Positions 17,797 to 27,863 are shown, counted from the first letter of the stretch. The stretch is 64,000 nucleotides of DNA from Microvirga solisilvae (GCF_022808595.1 NZ_JAKUCN010000001.1:852512-916511); one strand, 5' to 3'. A program made the numbers and translations. The notes: generated by a model not told the origin, from the sequence alone.

Positions 17797-18404
17797 GCCG
17801 TTGCTGGAAGTTGCGTGCTTCCTTCCTACCTCATTAGGCGGGTTTTGGTTAACGAAGCTTCTCCTGAAAAGGCTCAATCTCGCGACTCTGTTGCATTAAC
17901 GACACAGAGTTCAGCATCTTGCCAAATGCCCCTTTCGCTCTGTAATGATCAATGACCCCGCCCGGCATGGCCGAATCTGACGGCGGACCCGAGGAGACGG
18001 TTGTGTTGACCGATCCTCTGGGGACCCCGTCACCCTCGACAGGCGCCAGGAAGGGTTCATGGCGATGCAGATCGCCGCACTTTTCCGGTGGCAGGATCCT
18101 GTCCGGCTCACCGTTTCCTAGAAAGGGCCGTCTTGAATGGTTGCACACGCGAAGTCAGCACTGACTCTCGTTCCGGCACCGTTCGAAGCGCGCGTTTCTT
18201 TTCGCGCACGCCCTTGCTCCACCTCATCCGGCTTCAAGCCGTTTCGTTTCAACCCAGAATGCGCCCCTCTGAGGCGCATGATGGCGATCGACAGCAATCC
18301 GAACGCAATTCCAGCCCGCCGCCTTCTCTTGCGGCGCGGAAACCCGCCTTCACTGCGGCTACTGCCTCAGGTCCTGCCCTCGATCGCCATGTCGAGAGTT
18401 CAAC
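17797..18404. promoter_or_regulatory. Divergent amidase/rne intergenic region with likely long rne leader
   Basis: About 600 bp contains no credible gene. It must hold the promoters of the amidase and rne genes. A 14-bp palindrome, AGTCAG-CA-CTGACT, lies at 18153-18166. RNase E mRNAs in other bacteria have long leaders that the enzyme itself cleaves, so an autoregulatory leader is plausible but not shown. Short frames here lack ribosome sites and family resemblance. Confidence 0.5.
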
Positions 18405-21038
18405 ATGGCAAACAAGATGCTCATCGATGCCTCACACCCGGAAGAGACCCGGGTTGTGGTGGTACGCGGCCAGAAGGTCGAAGAGTTTGATTTCGAATCC
18501 GCCAACCGCAAGCAGCTGCGCGGAAACATCTACCTCGCGAAGGTCACCCGCGTAGAGCCGTCGCTCCAGGCGGCCTTCGTCGAGTACGGCGGAAACCGCC
18601 ACGGGTTCCTCGCCTTCAGCGAAATCCACCCTGATTACTACCAGATCCCGGTCGCCGACCGTCAGGCTCTGCTCGAAGCCGAAGCCGAGGCCCAGGCCGA
18701 GGAAGAGCGCGAGGAAGAGCGCCGCCGCAACCGCGGACGCCGTGGCCGCTCCTCGCAGCGCCGTGGACAGAAAGACGAGACCGTCACCTCCACCGAGGCC
18801 GAAGCCGGCACGGAGGAAGGTGCCGAGGCTCAGGCTCCTGCCGAAGGCACGGAAGAGACCATCGACCTGATCGCCGCCGGCGGTGATTTCGAGGCCGCCT
18901 CCGGCGATGCCGCCGAGACATCCGAGAACTCCGAGCCTGTTGAGACTGTTGCCGCTCCCGCTGAGGAGACCGCCGAAACCGCTGAGGGTGACGAGGCCGA
19001 CAGCGACGAGGACGAAGAAGGCGACGACGAGGAAGGCGAGAACGAGGACGAGGACCACGTCGAGCAACTCGGCGGTGGCGACGCCCTTGAGGATCTCCCC
19101 CCGCGCCGCACTCCGCGCAAGCAGTACAAGATCCAGGAAGTCATCAAGCGCCGCCAGATCCTGCTGGTGCAGGTCGTGAAGGAAGAGCGCGGCAACAAGG
19201 GCGCTGCTCTCACCACGTATCTCTCGCTCGCAGGCCGCTATTCGGTGCTCATGCCCAACACGGGCCGTGGCGGCGGCATTTCGCGCAAGATCACCAACGC
19301 CGCCGACCGCAAGCGCCTGAAGGAAATCGCCCAGGAGCTGGAGGTGCCCGAGGGAATGGGCATCATCCTGCGCACGGCGGGCGCCTCGCGCACCAAGCCG
19401 GAAATCAAGCGCGATTACGAATATCTCATGCGCCTCTGGGAGAGCGTGCGCGAGCTGACCCTCAACTCGGCGGCCCCAGCGCTCGTCTATGAGGAAGGAT
19501 CGCTCATCAAGCGCGCCATCCGCGATCTCTACAACAAGGAGATCGACGACATCATGGTCTCCGGCGACGAAGGCTATCGCGAGGCCAAGGACTTCATGCG
19601 CATGCTCATGCCGAGCCATAGCAAGATCGTCCAGCCTTACCGCGAGCCGCAGCCGCTCTTCGCGAAATACGGCGTCGAAGCCCAGCTCGACGCGATGTTC
19701 TCCAACGTCGTGACGCTCAAATCCGGCGGCTATCTCGTCATCAACCCGACGGAAGCGCTGGTTTCCATCGACGTGAACTCGGGACGTTCGACCCGCGAGC
19801 ACAACATCGAGGACACGGCGGTTCGCACGAACCTCGAAGCGGCCGAGGAAGTCGCGCGCCAGCTGCGCCTGCGCGACCTTGCCGGCCTCGTGGTCATCGA
19901 CTTCATCGACATGGAAGAGAAGCGCAACAACCGCGCCGTCGAGAAGAAACTGAACGAGTGCCTGAAGAACGACCGCGCCCGCATCCAGGTGGGCCGCATC
20001 TCGCCCTTCGGCCTTCTCGAAATGTCGCGCCAGCGCATCCGCACCGGCGTGCTCGAATCCTCCTCCGTCCCCTGTCCGCACTGCGCCGGCACGGGCGTCG
20101 TCCGCTCGACGCCGTCGGTTGCGCTGCACGTGCTGCGCTCGATCGAGGAAACCCTCATCAAGAATGCCGGCTACAACCTCATCGTCCGCACGCGGATGGA
20201 GGCGGCCTTCTACATTCTCAACCAGAAGCGTATTCACCTGCGCGAGCTGGAGAACCGCTTTGGCGTGATGATCTCCGTCGTCGCGGACGACTCGCTGACC
20301 GGCACCACCAACTACGCCATCGACCGCGGAGAGCCTGCTCTTCGCCTCGAGCACAAATCGGCCGCCACCGGCATCCAGATCGATGCCATCGCGCCGATCG
20401 ATGTGGCCGAAGAGGAAGAGCCCGAGATTGAGGTTGAAGCCGAGGACGAGACCGAAGAGGAAGTCAGCGCTTCCGAGGAAGGTCGTGAGGAAGGCGAAGG
20501 CAATGGCCGCCGCCGCCGCCGCCGTCGTCGCCGTCGTGGACGCGACCGTGAGGCCTTCGCAGGCGCTCAGGGCGAGGAAGGCTCCGAGGACGAATCGTCC
20601 GAAGGCGACGATCAGGAAGGCGCTGAAGCTGAAGCCTCCGGCGAAGACAGCGAAGCGGGCGAAGGCTCCGAGTCCGAGGGCAATGGCCGCCGTCGCCGTC
20701 GCCGGGGCCGCCGTGGCGGTCGTGGCCGTGGCCGCGACGAGGCCGCCGAGACCTTCGCGACTGAGGAAGGTTTCGTGGCCGCCACCGAGGCTGTCGCCGA
20801 AGCCGTCGGAACGCTGGACGATGAGCCGGTGAGCAAGCCCGCTCCTGCGCCCGCAGCAGCGGAAGAGCGCATCGAGACGAAGCCTGCGCGTCAGCCTGAC
20901 GAGGAACCCGTCGCGGAAGCCCCGCGTCCCGTGATCCCCGAGCCGGAGCCGGTCGCCGTGGTTCTCACCCCGCCGGACCCGGAGCGCCCGAAGCGCGCCG
21001 GCTGGTGGTCCAAGGCCAAGTCAGTCCTGGGCGGCTAA
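18405..21038 (+). CDS. rne: Ribonuclease E/G
   Basis: The 877-residue endoribonuclease at the core of RNA decay and rRNA processing. The N-terminal S1 domain is split by a long Glu/Ala-rich insertion (roughly residues 85-225), as in alphaproteobacterial RNase E. The catalytic DNase I-like domain contains SIDVNSGRST and VVIDFIDME with the metal-binding aspartates. The zinc-link is CPHCAGTG. The C-terminal third alternates acidic runs with Arg-rich blocks (about residues 700-790), likely RNA- and partner-binding segments of the degradosome scaffold. It ends in a tryptophan-containing tail. An intrinsic terminator follows at 21062. Confidence 0.97.
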   Translation: MANKMLIDASHPEETRVVVVRGQKVEEFDFESANRKQLRGNIYLAKVTRVEPSLQAAFVEYGGNRHGFLAFSEIHPDYYQIPVADRQALLEAEAEAQAEEEREEERRRNRGRRGRSSQRRGQKDETVTSTEAEAGTEEGAEAQAPAEGTEETIDLIAAGGDFEAASGDAAETSENSEPVETVAAPAEETAETAEGDEADSDEDEEGDDEEGENEDEDHVEQLGGGDALEDLPPRRTPRKQYKIQEVIKRRQILLVQVVKEERGNKGAALTTYLSLAGRYSVLMPNTGRGGGISRKITNAADRKRLKEIAQELEVPEGMGIILRTAGASRTKPEIKRDYEYLMRLWESVRELTLNSAAPALVYEEGSLIKRAIRDLYNKEIDDIMVSGDEGYREAKDFMRMLMPSHSKIVQPYREPQPLFAKYGVEAQLDAMFSNVVTLKSGGYLVINPTEALVSIDVNSGRSTREHNIEDTAVRTNLEAAEEVARQLRLRDLAGLVVIDFIDMEEKRNNRAVEKKLNECLKNDRARIQVGRISPFGLLEMSRQRIRTGVLESSSVPCPHCAGTGVVRSTPSVALHVLRSIEETLIKNAGYNLIVRTRMEAAFYILNQKRIHLRELENRFGVMISVVADDSLTGTTNYAIDRGEPALRLEHKSAATGIQIDAIAPIDVAEEEEPEIEVEAEDETEEEVSASEEGREEGEGNGRRRRRRRRRRGRDREAFAGAQGEEGSEDESSEGDDQEGAEAEASGEDSEAGEGSESEGNGRRRRRRGRRGGRGRGRDEAAETFATEEGFVAATEAVAEAVGTLDDEPVSKPAPAPAAAEERIETKPARQPDEEPVAEAPRPVIPEPEPVAVVLTPPDPERPKRAGWWSKAKSVLGG

Positions 21039-21061
21039 CAAAGAATTTTATGTCCAATGAG

Positions 21062-21096
21062 AAAAGCCGGGGATTCGCTCCCCGGCTTTTTGCTTT
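21062..21096 (+). terminator. Intrinsic terminator of rne
   Basis: Arms AAAGCCGGGG and CCCCGGCTTT enclose a seven-base loop and are followed by TTTTTGCTTTT. It starts 24 bp after the rne stop codon. Confidence 0.92.
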
Positions 21097-21137
21097 TCCG
21101 GACGCGCTGGTGCATGCAACGACATAACGTTTCTTGA

Positions 21138-21881
21138 ATGGACCCAGCCGTGATCCGCTATTTGTCAGTTATCGTGACCGCCTTGGGGCTATCGCTTGCG
21201 TCATCCCAAGCGGCAGAGCCCACCTCACACAAGCCACAAGCCCCTGAGGCACCAGCCGATGCAGTAAACTGGACGGGCCTTTATGCAGGCATCCATGGAT
21301 CCGTTACTTCGGGTGAAACGGGGCTGAGCGAGTTGGCTCGCCTCAACTTTCCCTCATCCTGGGATATGAATGGCGGCACTCTCGGCGTGCAGGTCGGCTA
21401 CAATCACCAGATCAACGATGTGGTGCTGGGTATCGAGGCGGATTACGCCTTGGCTGGCATCGAGGGCCGCGGCCGAGGAGGTGTCGTCTACTTTCCGGGC
21501 ACTCCGCTCCAATCCGAGATCAGCGGCAATCTGAACATCGGTCTTCGGCAGATGATCACGCTCAGGCCGCGCATCGGCGTCGCCGCGGGGCGTTCCTTTG
21601 TTTACGCAACAGCAGGAGCTGTGGCCGCCGATCTGGAGGCTCACCTCGAGACTGTCGTAACCTCTCCGTTCTTCGGAACGCAGCGCTTTAGCGACACGAC
21701 GAGAAACTTCGTCTTCGGGTGGACCCTGGGCGCCGGCTGGGAGCACGCTTTTACCGACAAGCTGTCTGTAAAAACCGAATACCTATTGGTCACTCTTGAT
21801 CACGACCAATGGGGAAACACCATGGAAGAGGCCGTCTTTCGAGGGCATTTTCTCCGTGTCGGTCTGAACTATCGCTTCTGA
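21138..21881 (+). CDS. Outer membrane beta-barrel protein (Omp25/31-like)
   Basis: A 247-residue protein with an N-terminal signal peptide cut near SSQAAE, followed by VNWTGLYAGIHG, a typical opening strand of porin-like Omp25/Omp31 proteins of Hyphomicrobiales. Alternating hydrophobic strands and the terminal motif VGLNYRF, ending in phenylalanine, fit recognition by the BAM complex. It probably forms a small eight-stranded barrel. Whether the start is ATG 21138 or a nearby GTG at 21150 cannot be settled. Confidence 0.85.
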   Translation: MDPAVIRYLSVIVTALGLSLASSQAAEPTSHKPQAPEAPADAVNWTGLYAGIHGSVTSGETGLSELARLNFPSSWDMNGGTLGVQVGYNHQINDVVLGIEADYALAGIEGRGRGGVVYFPGTPLQSEISGNLNIGLRQMITLRPRIGVAAGRSFVYATAGAVAADLEAHLETVVTSPFFGTQRFSDTTRNFVFGWTLGAGWEHAFTDKLSVKTEYLLVTLDHDQWGNTMEEAVFRGHFLRVGLNYRF

Positions 21882-21890
21882 TTTGTTCCC

Positions 21891-23075
21891 TTATCGGCTG
21901 AGAAATCCCCTCAGCCGCTCCACTGTCTCACGGCAATCGTCCTCGGAGCCCGCGAAGGACAGGCGCATGTAGTGCGAGCCTTCGATAGGATCGAAATCGA
22001 GCCCCGGCGTCGCGGCAACGCCCGTCTCTTCCAGCATCCGCTTGCAGAAGCCGATGGAATCGTTCGTGTAGCGGGCGATGTCGGCGTAGATGTAGAATGC
22101 GCCGTCCACCGGATGCATTTCGGTGAGGCCGATCCTCGGCAGCTCTTCGAGCAGATAAGCGCGGTTGCGCGCATAGCCTGCCTTTACCGCCTCCAGTTCC
22201 TCTGCCGCGTCGAAGGCGGCAAGTGCCGCGACCTGAGAGAGATAAGGCGGCGAGATGTAGAGGTTCTGTGCCAGCCGCTCGACGGGCCGCACGAGCCGCT
22301 CGGGCACCACGATCCAGCCGATACGCCAGCCGGTCATGCAGTAGTACTTCGAGAATGAGTTGATGACGACCGCATCGTCGTCGGAAGCAAGCGCGGTGGA
22401 AGCAGCCTCGCTGTAGGTCAGGCCGTGATAGATCTCGTCCGATACGAACCACAGGCCGAGGCGACGGCAGGTTTCTCCGAGTTCGGCCAGGGCCTTCTGG
22501 CCGATCATCGTGCCAGAGGGGTTCGCTGGGCTCATGGCGAGAATGCCGTGGAGCGGCTTTTCCGCATGCGCCTTCTCGATGGCCTTCGCCGTCATGATCC
22601 ATCCATCCGCCTTGGCGAGTGGGATCGTGACCGGCTCGATGCCGAGCGCCTCCAGGATGTTGCGATAGGCCGGATAGCCCGGAGCCGTGATGGCAACCCG
22701 TTGACCCGCATCGAAGAGGCTCAGGAAGGCCAGAACGAACCCCGCCGAGGAGCCGGTCGTCACCACCACGCGCTCGGGGGCGATGGAAACACCATAAGCC
22801 TCGCGGTAGTGCCGGGCGATGCGCTCCCTTAAGGAGGAGATGCCGAGCGCTTCCGTGTAGCCGATTCGACCCAGATCGAGGGCAGCCTTAGCGGCTTCGC
22901 GAGCGGCGCGAGGAGCCGGTGCCGAGGGCTGACCCACCTCCATATGGATCACACTGTCCCCTCGCCTTTCTTTCGCCGCAGCGGCGCTCAACACATCCAT
23001 GGCCAGGAAGGACGAGACCCGGTCCATGCGGCGAGCGATAACGGGTAGGTTCTGATCGGCGATTGATTTTGTCAT
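21891..23075 (-). CDS. Pyridoxal phosphate-dependent aminotransferase (class I/II)
   Basis: A 394-residue fold type I aminotransferase. The PLP-binding lysine is in NSFSKYYCMTGWRIGW near residue 238. The conserved asparagine-proline (AMSPANPSGT) and C-terminal arginine (HYMRLSFAGS) are present. These features match the aspartate/aromatic aminotransferase superfamily. The substrate cannot be told from sequence alone. It is transcribed singly and divergent from the DsbA-like gene. Confidence 0.9.
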   Translation of the reverse strand: MTKSIADQNLPVIARRMDRVSSFLAMDVLSAAAAKERRGDSVIHMEVGQPSAPAPRAAREAAKAALDLGRIGYTEALGISSLRERIARHYREAYGVSIAPERVVVTTGSSAGFVLAFLSLFDAGQRVAITAPGYPAYRNILEALGIEPVTIPLAKADGWIMTAKAIEKAHAEKPLHGILAMSPANPSGTMIGQKALAELGETCRRLGLWFVSDEIYHGLTYSEAASTALASDDDAVVINSFSKYYCMTGWRIGWIVVPERLVRPVERLAQNLYISPPYLSQVAALAAFDAAEELEAVKAGYARNRAYLLEELPRIGLTEMHPVDGAFYIYADIARYTNDSIGFCKRMLEETGVAATPGLDFDPIEGSHYMRLSFAGSEDDCRETVERLRGFLSR

Positions 23076-23214
23076 GGATAAGGTTCGTAGCTCTTTGGAA
23101 AGCTCGTCTCAAGACGCTTCATGCCGTTGGAACGAAGCCGTGATTTGACGCGGCACTCGCCAAGCAGCTAACTCACGCCAGATATTGTACAGAAAGCTCC
23201 GCAAAGGATCGGAT

Positions 23215-23994
23215 ATGCGCTTCCCGCTTCTCAAAACATTCCAGGCCGCAGCCCTTTTCGGCGCGCTGGCCCTCGCTCCCGCGGTGCAGGCGCAGAACGC
23301 CACCTTCACCGATCAGCAGAAACAGGCCATCGGCGATGTCGTGCGGGAATACCTCATCAAGAACCCCGAGGTTCTGGCCGAGGCGATCAGCGAGCTCGAA
23401 AAGCGCCAGGCCGAAGCTCAGCAGACGGCCCAAGCCGGTGCCGTGAAGGAGACGAAGCAAACGCTGCTGAACGCGCCGCATTCCTATGTCACCGGCAATC
23501 CGTCGGGCGACGTCACTCTGGTCGAGTTCTTCGATTACAATTGCGGTTACTGCAAGAAGGCCCTCGCCGACGTGCAGACCCTCATGAAGGCCGATCCGAA
23601 GCTGCGCGTCGTGCTGAAGGACTTCCCCGTTCTCGGTCCCGATTCCGTCGAGGCAAGCCGCGTGGCTCTCGCGGTGAAGAACCAGCTCCAGGGCCAGAAG
23701 CTCTTCGACTACCACGTGAAGGTTCTCGAAACCCGTGGCCGCGTGGGTGGAGAGCGCGCGATGGCTGTGGCCAAGGAGATGGGCGTCGACATCGCCAAGC
23801 TCCAGAAGGACATGGAGAGCCCCGAGCAGCGCGCCGCCCTGCAGGAGAACATGGCGCTGGGCGACAAGCTGAACCTCACCGGCACCCCAGCCTTCATCAT
23901 CGGCGAAGTGGTGATCCCCGGCGCGGTCGGCGTCGAGCCCCTGAAGCAGGTGGTCGACAACGTCCGCACCTGCGGCAAGGCCACCTGCGGTTAA
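23215..23994 (+). CDS. DsbA-family periplasmic thiol:disulfide oxidoreductase
   Basis: A 259-residue exported thioredoxin-fold protein. A signal peptide is followed by a helical N-terminal segment (to about residue 75) and a DsbA-like domain with the active site NCGYCKK near residue 107 and the cis-proline in TGTPAFIIG. This architecture resembles the ScsC/BdbD group rather than classical DsbA. The start at ATG 23215 is favoured because AAAGGA lies just upstream. In related genomes the gene is often next to aroQ, as here. Confidence 0.9.
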   Translation: MRFPLLKTFQAAALFGALALAPAVQAQNATFTDQQKQAIGDVVREYLIKNPEVLAEAISELEKRQAEAQQTAQAGAVKETKQTLLNAPHSYVTGNPSGDVTLVEFFDYNCGYCKKALADVQTLMKADPKLRVVLKDFPVLGPDSVEASRVALAVKNQLQGQKLFDYHVKVLETRGRVGGERAMAVAKEMGVDIAKLQKDMESPEQRAALQENMALGDKLNLTGTPAFIIGEVVIPGAVGVEPLKQVVDNVRTCGKATCG

Positions 23995-24001
23995 GGCACG
24001 T

Positions 24002-24045
24002 CATTCCGGCATCCCCGGAGGCTCTCCGGGGATAGCCATGACGAG
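24002..24045. repeat. Short palindrome downstream of the DsbA-like gene
   Basis: The unit ATCCCCGGAG-GCT-CTCCGGGGAT forms a strong hairpin inside a GTCATTCC...CATGACG frame. It resembles the CGTCATCCCGGG repeats elsewhere in the window but is diverged. It may also slow transcription out of the upstream gene, although no clear T-run follows. Confidence 0.55.
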
Positions 24046-24191
24046 AGCAAGGCGCTTTTACGCCTACTCCCCCTAGGGAACCCTAGCCAAGCCTTGGGAA
24101 AGTCCCGCTTTTCCCCTTCCCCCATGCCCTCCTTTTGGCTAAGAGGGCGTTTCGGCTCCGCCTGGCGGGGCTTTAGGAACGCTCCTTCGCA

Positions 24192-24659
24192 ATGATCAAC
24201 GTCCACGTCCTCAATGGACCCAACCTCAACCTGCTCGGCCGCAGAGAGCCTCAGATTTACGGCAGCACCACGCTGTCGGATGTCGAGAAGCTCGTGCGCG
24301 GGAAGGCCGAGGCCCTGGGGGTGGCGATCACGTTCCGCCAGTCCAACCACGAAGGACAGCTGGTCGACTGGATCCAGGAAGCGGGAGCACAGGGTGCAGG
24401 CATCGTCATCAATGCCGGCGCTTATACCCACACCTCGATCGCTCTGCGCGATGCCATCTCCGGCAGCGGCGCCCCGACGGTCGAGATCCATCTTTCCAAC
24501 GTTCATGCTCGCGAAGGCTTTCGCCATCGCTCGTTCATCGCGCCCGTCTGCGTCGGCGTGATCTGCGGTTTCGGCCCCATGAGCTATCTGCTCGGGCTCG
24601 AGGCGGTTCACCAGGTTCTGGTGGAACGAGCACGGCTTCAAAAGCCCTCCCAGCACTAG
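24192..24659 (+). CDS. aroQ: 3-dehydroquinate dehydratase, type II
   Basis: This cytoplasmic shikimate-pathway enzyme converts 3-dehydroquinate to 3-dehydroshikimate. The 155 residues start with VLNGPNLNLLGRREPQIYG, which carries the catalytic tyrosine. Next come NAGAYTHTS with substrate-binding residues and EIHLSNVHAREGFRHRS with the catalytic histidine. Length is typical. It is followed 27 bp later by accB, a gene order common in the Hyphomicrobiales. Confidence 0.97.
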   Translation: MINVHVLNGPNLNLLGRREPQIYGSTTLSDVEKLVRGKAEALGVAITFRQSNHEGQLVDWIQEAGAQGAGIVINAGAYTHTSIALRDAISGSGAPTVEIHLSNVHAREGFRHRSFIAPVCVGVICGFGPMSYLLGLEAVHQVLVERARLQKPSQH

Positions 24660-24686
24660 TTCCTCACAATTCAAGAGGTGAGCCCC

Positions 24687-25157
24687 ATGGCCAAGGATAA
24701 CCCTTTCGATCCCGATCTCGTCCGGGAGCTGGCGAACCTGATCGCCGATACGAATCTCAGCGAGATCGAAGTGGAGAAGGGCGACCTTCGCATCCGCGTG
24801 GCGCGCACGCTCCAGGCGGCCCCCATGACGTTTGCCGCTCCTGCTGCTGCCGCTCCGGCTCCCGTCGTGGCTCCGCCCCCGGCGGCTGCGGCTGAAGCTG
24901 CCGCGAAGCCCGGCGCCCCTCATCCTGGCGCGGTTCTCTCCCCGATGGTCGGCACCGCCTACCGGAAGCCCTCGCCCGATGCGAAGTCCTTCGTGGAAAT
25001 CGGTTCCAAAGTTCAGGCAGGCGACAAGGTTCTGCTCGTCGAGGCCATGAAGACCTTCAACGAGATCGTCGCCCCGCGCGCCGGCACCGTGACCGCCATC
25101 TACGTCGAAGACGGAACCCCTGTTGAATACGGTGAACCCCTCCTCGTCATCGAGTAA
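24687..25157 (+). CDS. accB: Biotin carboxyl carrier protein of acetyl-CoA carboxylase
   Basis: BCCP carries the carboxylated biotin between the two half-reactions of acetyl-CoA carboxylase. With the start at ATG 24687 (ribosome site AAGAGGTGA upstream) it has 156 residues. The biotinylated lysine is residue 122 in VEAMKTFNE; Thr replaces the usual Leu after the lysine. An Ala/Pro-rich flexible linker at about residues 45-80 separates the N-terminal region from the biotinyl domain. A GTG start nine bases earlier is possible. It is eight bases upstream of accC. Confidence 0.96.
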   Translation: MAKDNPFDPDLVRELANLIADTNLSEIEVEKGDLRIRVARTLQAAPMTFAAPAAAAPAPVVAPPPAAAAEAAAKPGAPHPGAVLSPMVGTAYRKPSPDAKSFVEIGSKVQAGDKVLLVEAMKTFNEIVAPRAGTVTAIYVEDGTPVEYGEPLLVIE

Positions 25158-25165
25158 GGCGCGAC

Positions 25166-26524
25166 ATGTTCGATAAGATCCTCATTGCCAACCGAGGCGA
25201 GATCGCCCTGCGCATCCTTCGCGCGGCGAAGGAGCTCGGCATCGCCACCGTCGCGGTGCATTCCACCGCCGACGCGGACGCCATGCATGTGCGCCTCGCC
25301 GACGAGAGCGTGTGTATCGGCCCGCCCGCGGCCCGCGACAGCTATCTCAACATTCCTGCCCTGATCGCGGCCTGCGAGATCACCGGCGCGGACGCCATCC
25401 ATCCCGGCTACGGCTTCCTCTCCGAGAACGCCCGCTTCGCCGAGGTGCTGGAAGAGCATCACATCGCCTTCATCGGTCCCAAGGCGGAGCATATCCGCAT
25501 TATGGGCGACAAGATCGAGGCGAAGCGCACCGCCAAGCGTCTCGGCATCCCTTGCGTGCCGGGCTCGGAAGGCGGCATTTCCGATGAGGGCGAGGCCAAG
25601 AAGGTCGCGAAAAGCATCGGTTATCCCGTCATCATCAAGGCCGCTGCCGGCGGCGGCGGACGCGGCATGAAGGTCGCGCGCAACGAGGAAGACCTCGTCC
25701 ACGCGCTTCACACTGCCAAGACCGAAGCCAAGGCCGCGTTCGGCGACGATGCCGTGTACATCGAGAAATATCTCGAGAAGCCGCGCCACATCGAGATCCA
25801 GGTTCTCGGCGACGGCAAGGGCAACGCCATCCATCTCGGCGAGCGCGACTGCTCGCTCCAGCGCCGTCACCAGAAGGTGTGGGAGGAAGGTCCCTCGCCT
25901 GCTCTGAACGTCGAGATGCGCGAGCGTATCGGCGGTATCGTGGCGAAGGCCATGCAGGAGCTGAAATACGCGGGTGCCGGCACCATCGAGTTCCTCTACG
26001 AGGACGGCGAGTTCTACTTCATCGAGATGAACACGCGTATTCAGGTGGAGCACCCGGTCACGGAAATGATCACCGGCATCGACCTGGTGAACGAGCAGAT
26101 CCGCGTTGCCGCCGGTCATCCGCTTTCCGTGAAGCAGGAAGACATCAAGATCGAAGGCCATGCCATCGAGTGCCGCGTGAATGCCGAGCATCCCTCGACC
26201 TTCCGCCCCTCGCCCGGCACGATCAGCTACTTCCACCCGCCGGGCGGTCTCGGCGTGCGCGTCGACTCGGCAGCCTATCAGGGCTACCGCATCCCGCCGC
26301 ATTACGACTCCCTCGTGGGCAAGCTCATCGTGCATGGCCGCACCCGCAACGAGTGCCTCATGCGCCTGCGCCGCGCTCTTGACGAGTTCGTGGTGGACGG
26401 CGTGGACACGACGCTGCCGCTCTTCCGCACCCTCGTGCGCAACCCCGAAATTCAGAACGGCCAGTACGACATTCACTGGCTCGAGAACTTCCTGAAGACG
26501 GGCGGGTTGTCGGAGACGGAATAA
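25166..26524 (+). CDS. accC: Acetyl-CoA carboxylase biotin carboxylase subunit
   Basis: AccC carboxylates biotin on BCCP using ATP and bicarbonate, the first step of fatty acid synthesis. The 452-residue protein begins [16 protein letters not shown]. It has the glycine-rich ATP loop [13 protein letters not shown] (near residue 160) and the catalytic stretch [14 protein letters not shown] near residue 290. It forms a tight operon with accB. Confidence 0.98.
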   Translation: MFDKILIANRGEIALRILRAAKELGIATVAVHSTADADAMHVRLADESVCIGPPAARDSYLNIPALIAACEITGADAIHPGYGFLSENARFAEVLEEHHIAFIGPKAEHIRIMGDKIEAKRTAKRLGIPCVPGSEGGISDEGEAKKVAKSIGYPVIIKAAAGGGGRGMKVARNEEDLVHALHTAKTEAKAAFGDDAVYIEKYLEKPRHIEIQVLGDGKGNAIHLGERDCSLQRRHQKVWEEGPSPALNVEMRERIGGIVAKAMQELKYAGAGTIEFLYEDGEFYFIEMNTRIQVEHPVTEMITGIDLVNEQIRVAAGHPLSVKQEDIKIEGHAIECRVNAEHPSTFRPSPGTISYFHPPGGLGVRVDSAAYQGYRIPPHYDSLVGKLIVHGRTRNECLMRLRRALDEFVVDGVDTTLPLFRTLVRNPEIQNGQYDIHWLENFLKTGGLSETE

Positions 26525-26536
26525 GGTTTCGAAAAA

Positions 26537-27136
26537 ATGCCTCGCTTCCTCCATGTCGGGTGCGGACCCAAGCGCAAAGATCAAACGCTGAAGGTCTTCA
26601 ACACGCCCGATTGGGAAGAAGTCACCCTCGACATCGATGAGGGTGTGAAGCCCGACATCGTCGACAAGCTGCCGGAACTCGCCAAAGTAGAGCCCGGCAG
26701 CTTCGACGCCGTCTATTCCTGCCACAGCATCGAGCACCTCTATCCTCATGAGGTGCCGGTTGCCTTCTCGGCCTTTCACAGAGTGCTGAAGGACGATGGC
26801 GTGGTTGTCATCCGGTGCCCGGACCTGCAATCCATCGCTGAACAATTGGCGTCGGGCGATATTGATACGCCCATCTATGACAGCCCTCGAGGACCTGTGA
26901 CGCCTCTCGACATGCTCTATGGCTTCAGGCCGGCCATGAAAGCCGGCAATCTCTACATGGCCCACCATACCGGCTTCACGCACAAGTCGCTCTTGAAAGC
27001 CTGCACCGATGCAGGTTTTGCGGGCGCGCTCTGTGCTTCGACCAAATCCCGTGAGCTTTGGGCCGTCGCGACAAAAACGAGCAAAACCCAAGCTGAGCTG
27101 GAGCAGCTCGTGAAAATCTACATCACGCCGCTCTGA
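26537..27136 (+). CDS. SAM-dependent methyltransferase (class I)
   Basis: A 199-residue protein with a class I methyltransferase core. FLHVGCGPK is motif I for SAM binding. LDIDEG follows as the acidic end of strand 2. FDAVYSCHSIEHLYPHE contains the motif shared by many small methyltransferases of cell-envelope or sugar clusters. The substrate is unknown. It sits 12 bp after accC and before aat. In the usual gene order of related genomes accC is followed directly by aat or a small gene, so this may be an insertion. Confidence 0.82.
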   Translation: MPRFLHVGCGPKRKDQTLKVFNTPDWEEVTLDIDEGVKPDIVDKLPELAKVEPGSFDAVYSCHSIEHLYPHEVPVAFSAFHRVLKDDGVVVIRCPDLQSIAEQLASGDIDTPIYDSPRGPVTPLDMLYGFRPAMKAGNLYMAHHTGFTHKSLLKACTDAGFAGALCASTKSRELWAVATKTSKTQAELEQLVKIYITPL

Positions 27137-27191
27137 CTTCCTGGCCGGCTCTTCTATTTACAGCTGGACCGTCGATCGCATGCGCAAGTGA

Positions 27192-27857
27192 ATGACCCGG
27201 TCTCCCGACGATACCATCACCATCACGCCCGAGATCCTGCTCAAGGCTTATGCGGCGGGCATTTTTCCCATGGCGGAAGATGCCGACGACCCTTCGCTCT
27301 TCTGGGTCGAGCCGCGTGAACGCGGCATCATTCCCCTCGAGACCTTCCATGTGCCCAAGCGGCTTGCCCGCACGGTGCGCTCGGATGAGTTCGAGGTGCG
27401 CGTGGACCAGGATTTCGACGCGGTCATCACCGGCTGCGCGGCGCCTGCCACCGACCGCGAGAAAACCTGGATCAACCGGCGGATCAGGGATCTTTATGGA
27501 CAATTGTTCGATTCAGGCTTCTGCCACACGGTCGAGGTCTATCGGGACAAGAAGCTGGTCGGCGGGCTCTATGGCGTGCGCCTGAAGGGTGCGTTCTTCG
27601 GCGAGAGCATGTTCCATACCGAGCGCGATGCCTCGAAGGTGGCCCTTGTCCATCTGGTGGCGCGGCTCAAGCGCGGCGGCTTCACCCTGCTCGATACCCA
27701 GTTCGTCACGTCGCATCTGGCCCAGTTCGGCGCGATCGAGGTGCCCCGGCGCAATTACAAACAGATGCTGCGCGCCGCCATGGAGCACGAGGGCGATTGG
27801 CACGTCTGGCCCAAAGACGGGACGGTCAGCGGCGAGGATATCCTCGCCGCGCTATAA
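27192..27857 (+). CDS. aat: Leucyl/phenylalanyl-tRNA-protein transferase
   Basis: Aat adds Leu or Phe from tRNA to proteins with N-terminal Arg or Lys, marking them for ClpS/ClpAP degradation. The 221 residues include [11 protein letters not shown] and [13 protein letters not shown] at the N terminus, [14 protein letters not shown], and the core SVEVY-like and [17 protein letters not shown] segments that define the family. It is convergent with the DUF2155 gene, six bases apart. Confidence 0.97.
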   Translation: MTRSPDDTITITPEILLKAYAAGIFPMAEDADDPSLFWVEPRERGIIPLETFHVPKRLARTVRSDEFEVRVDQDFDAVITGCAAPATDREKTWINRRIRDLYGQLFDSGFCHTVEVYRDKKLVGGLYGVRLKGAFFGESMFHTERDASKVALVHLVARLKRGGFTLLDTQFVTSHLAQFGAIEVPRRNYKQMLRAAMEHEGDWHVWPKDGTVSGEDILAAL

Positions 27858-27863
27858 CTGCTT

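Noticed and set aside
17952..18164. Short plus-strand frame between the amidase and rne genes
   Set aside because: It has no ribosome site, an atypical composition and no family resemblance. It is more likely part of the promoter/leader region.
25100..27091. 663-codon minus-strand frame opposite accC and the methyltransferase
   Set aside because: The plus-strand genes accB, accC and the methyltransferase are well supported and cover the same bases. The minus frame has no recognisable domain.
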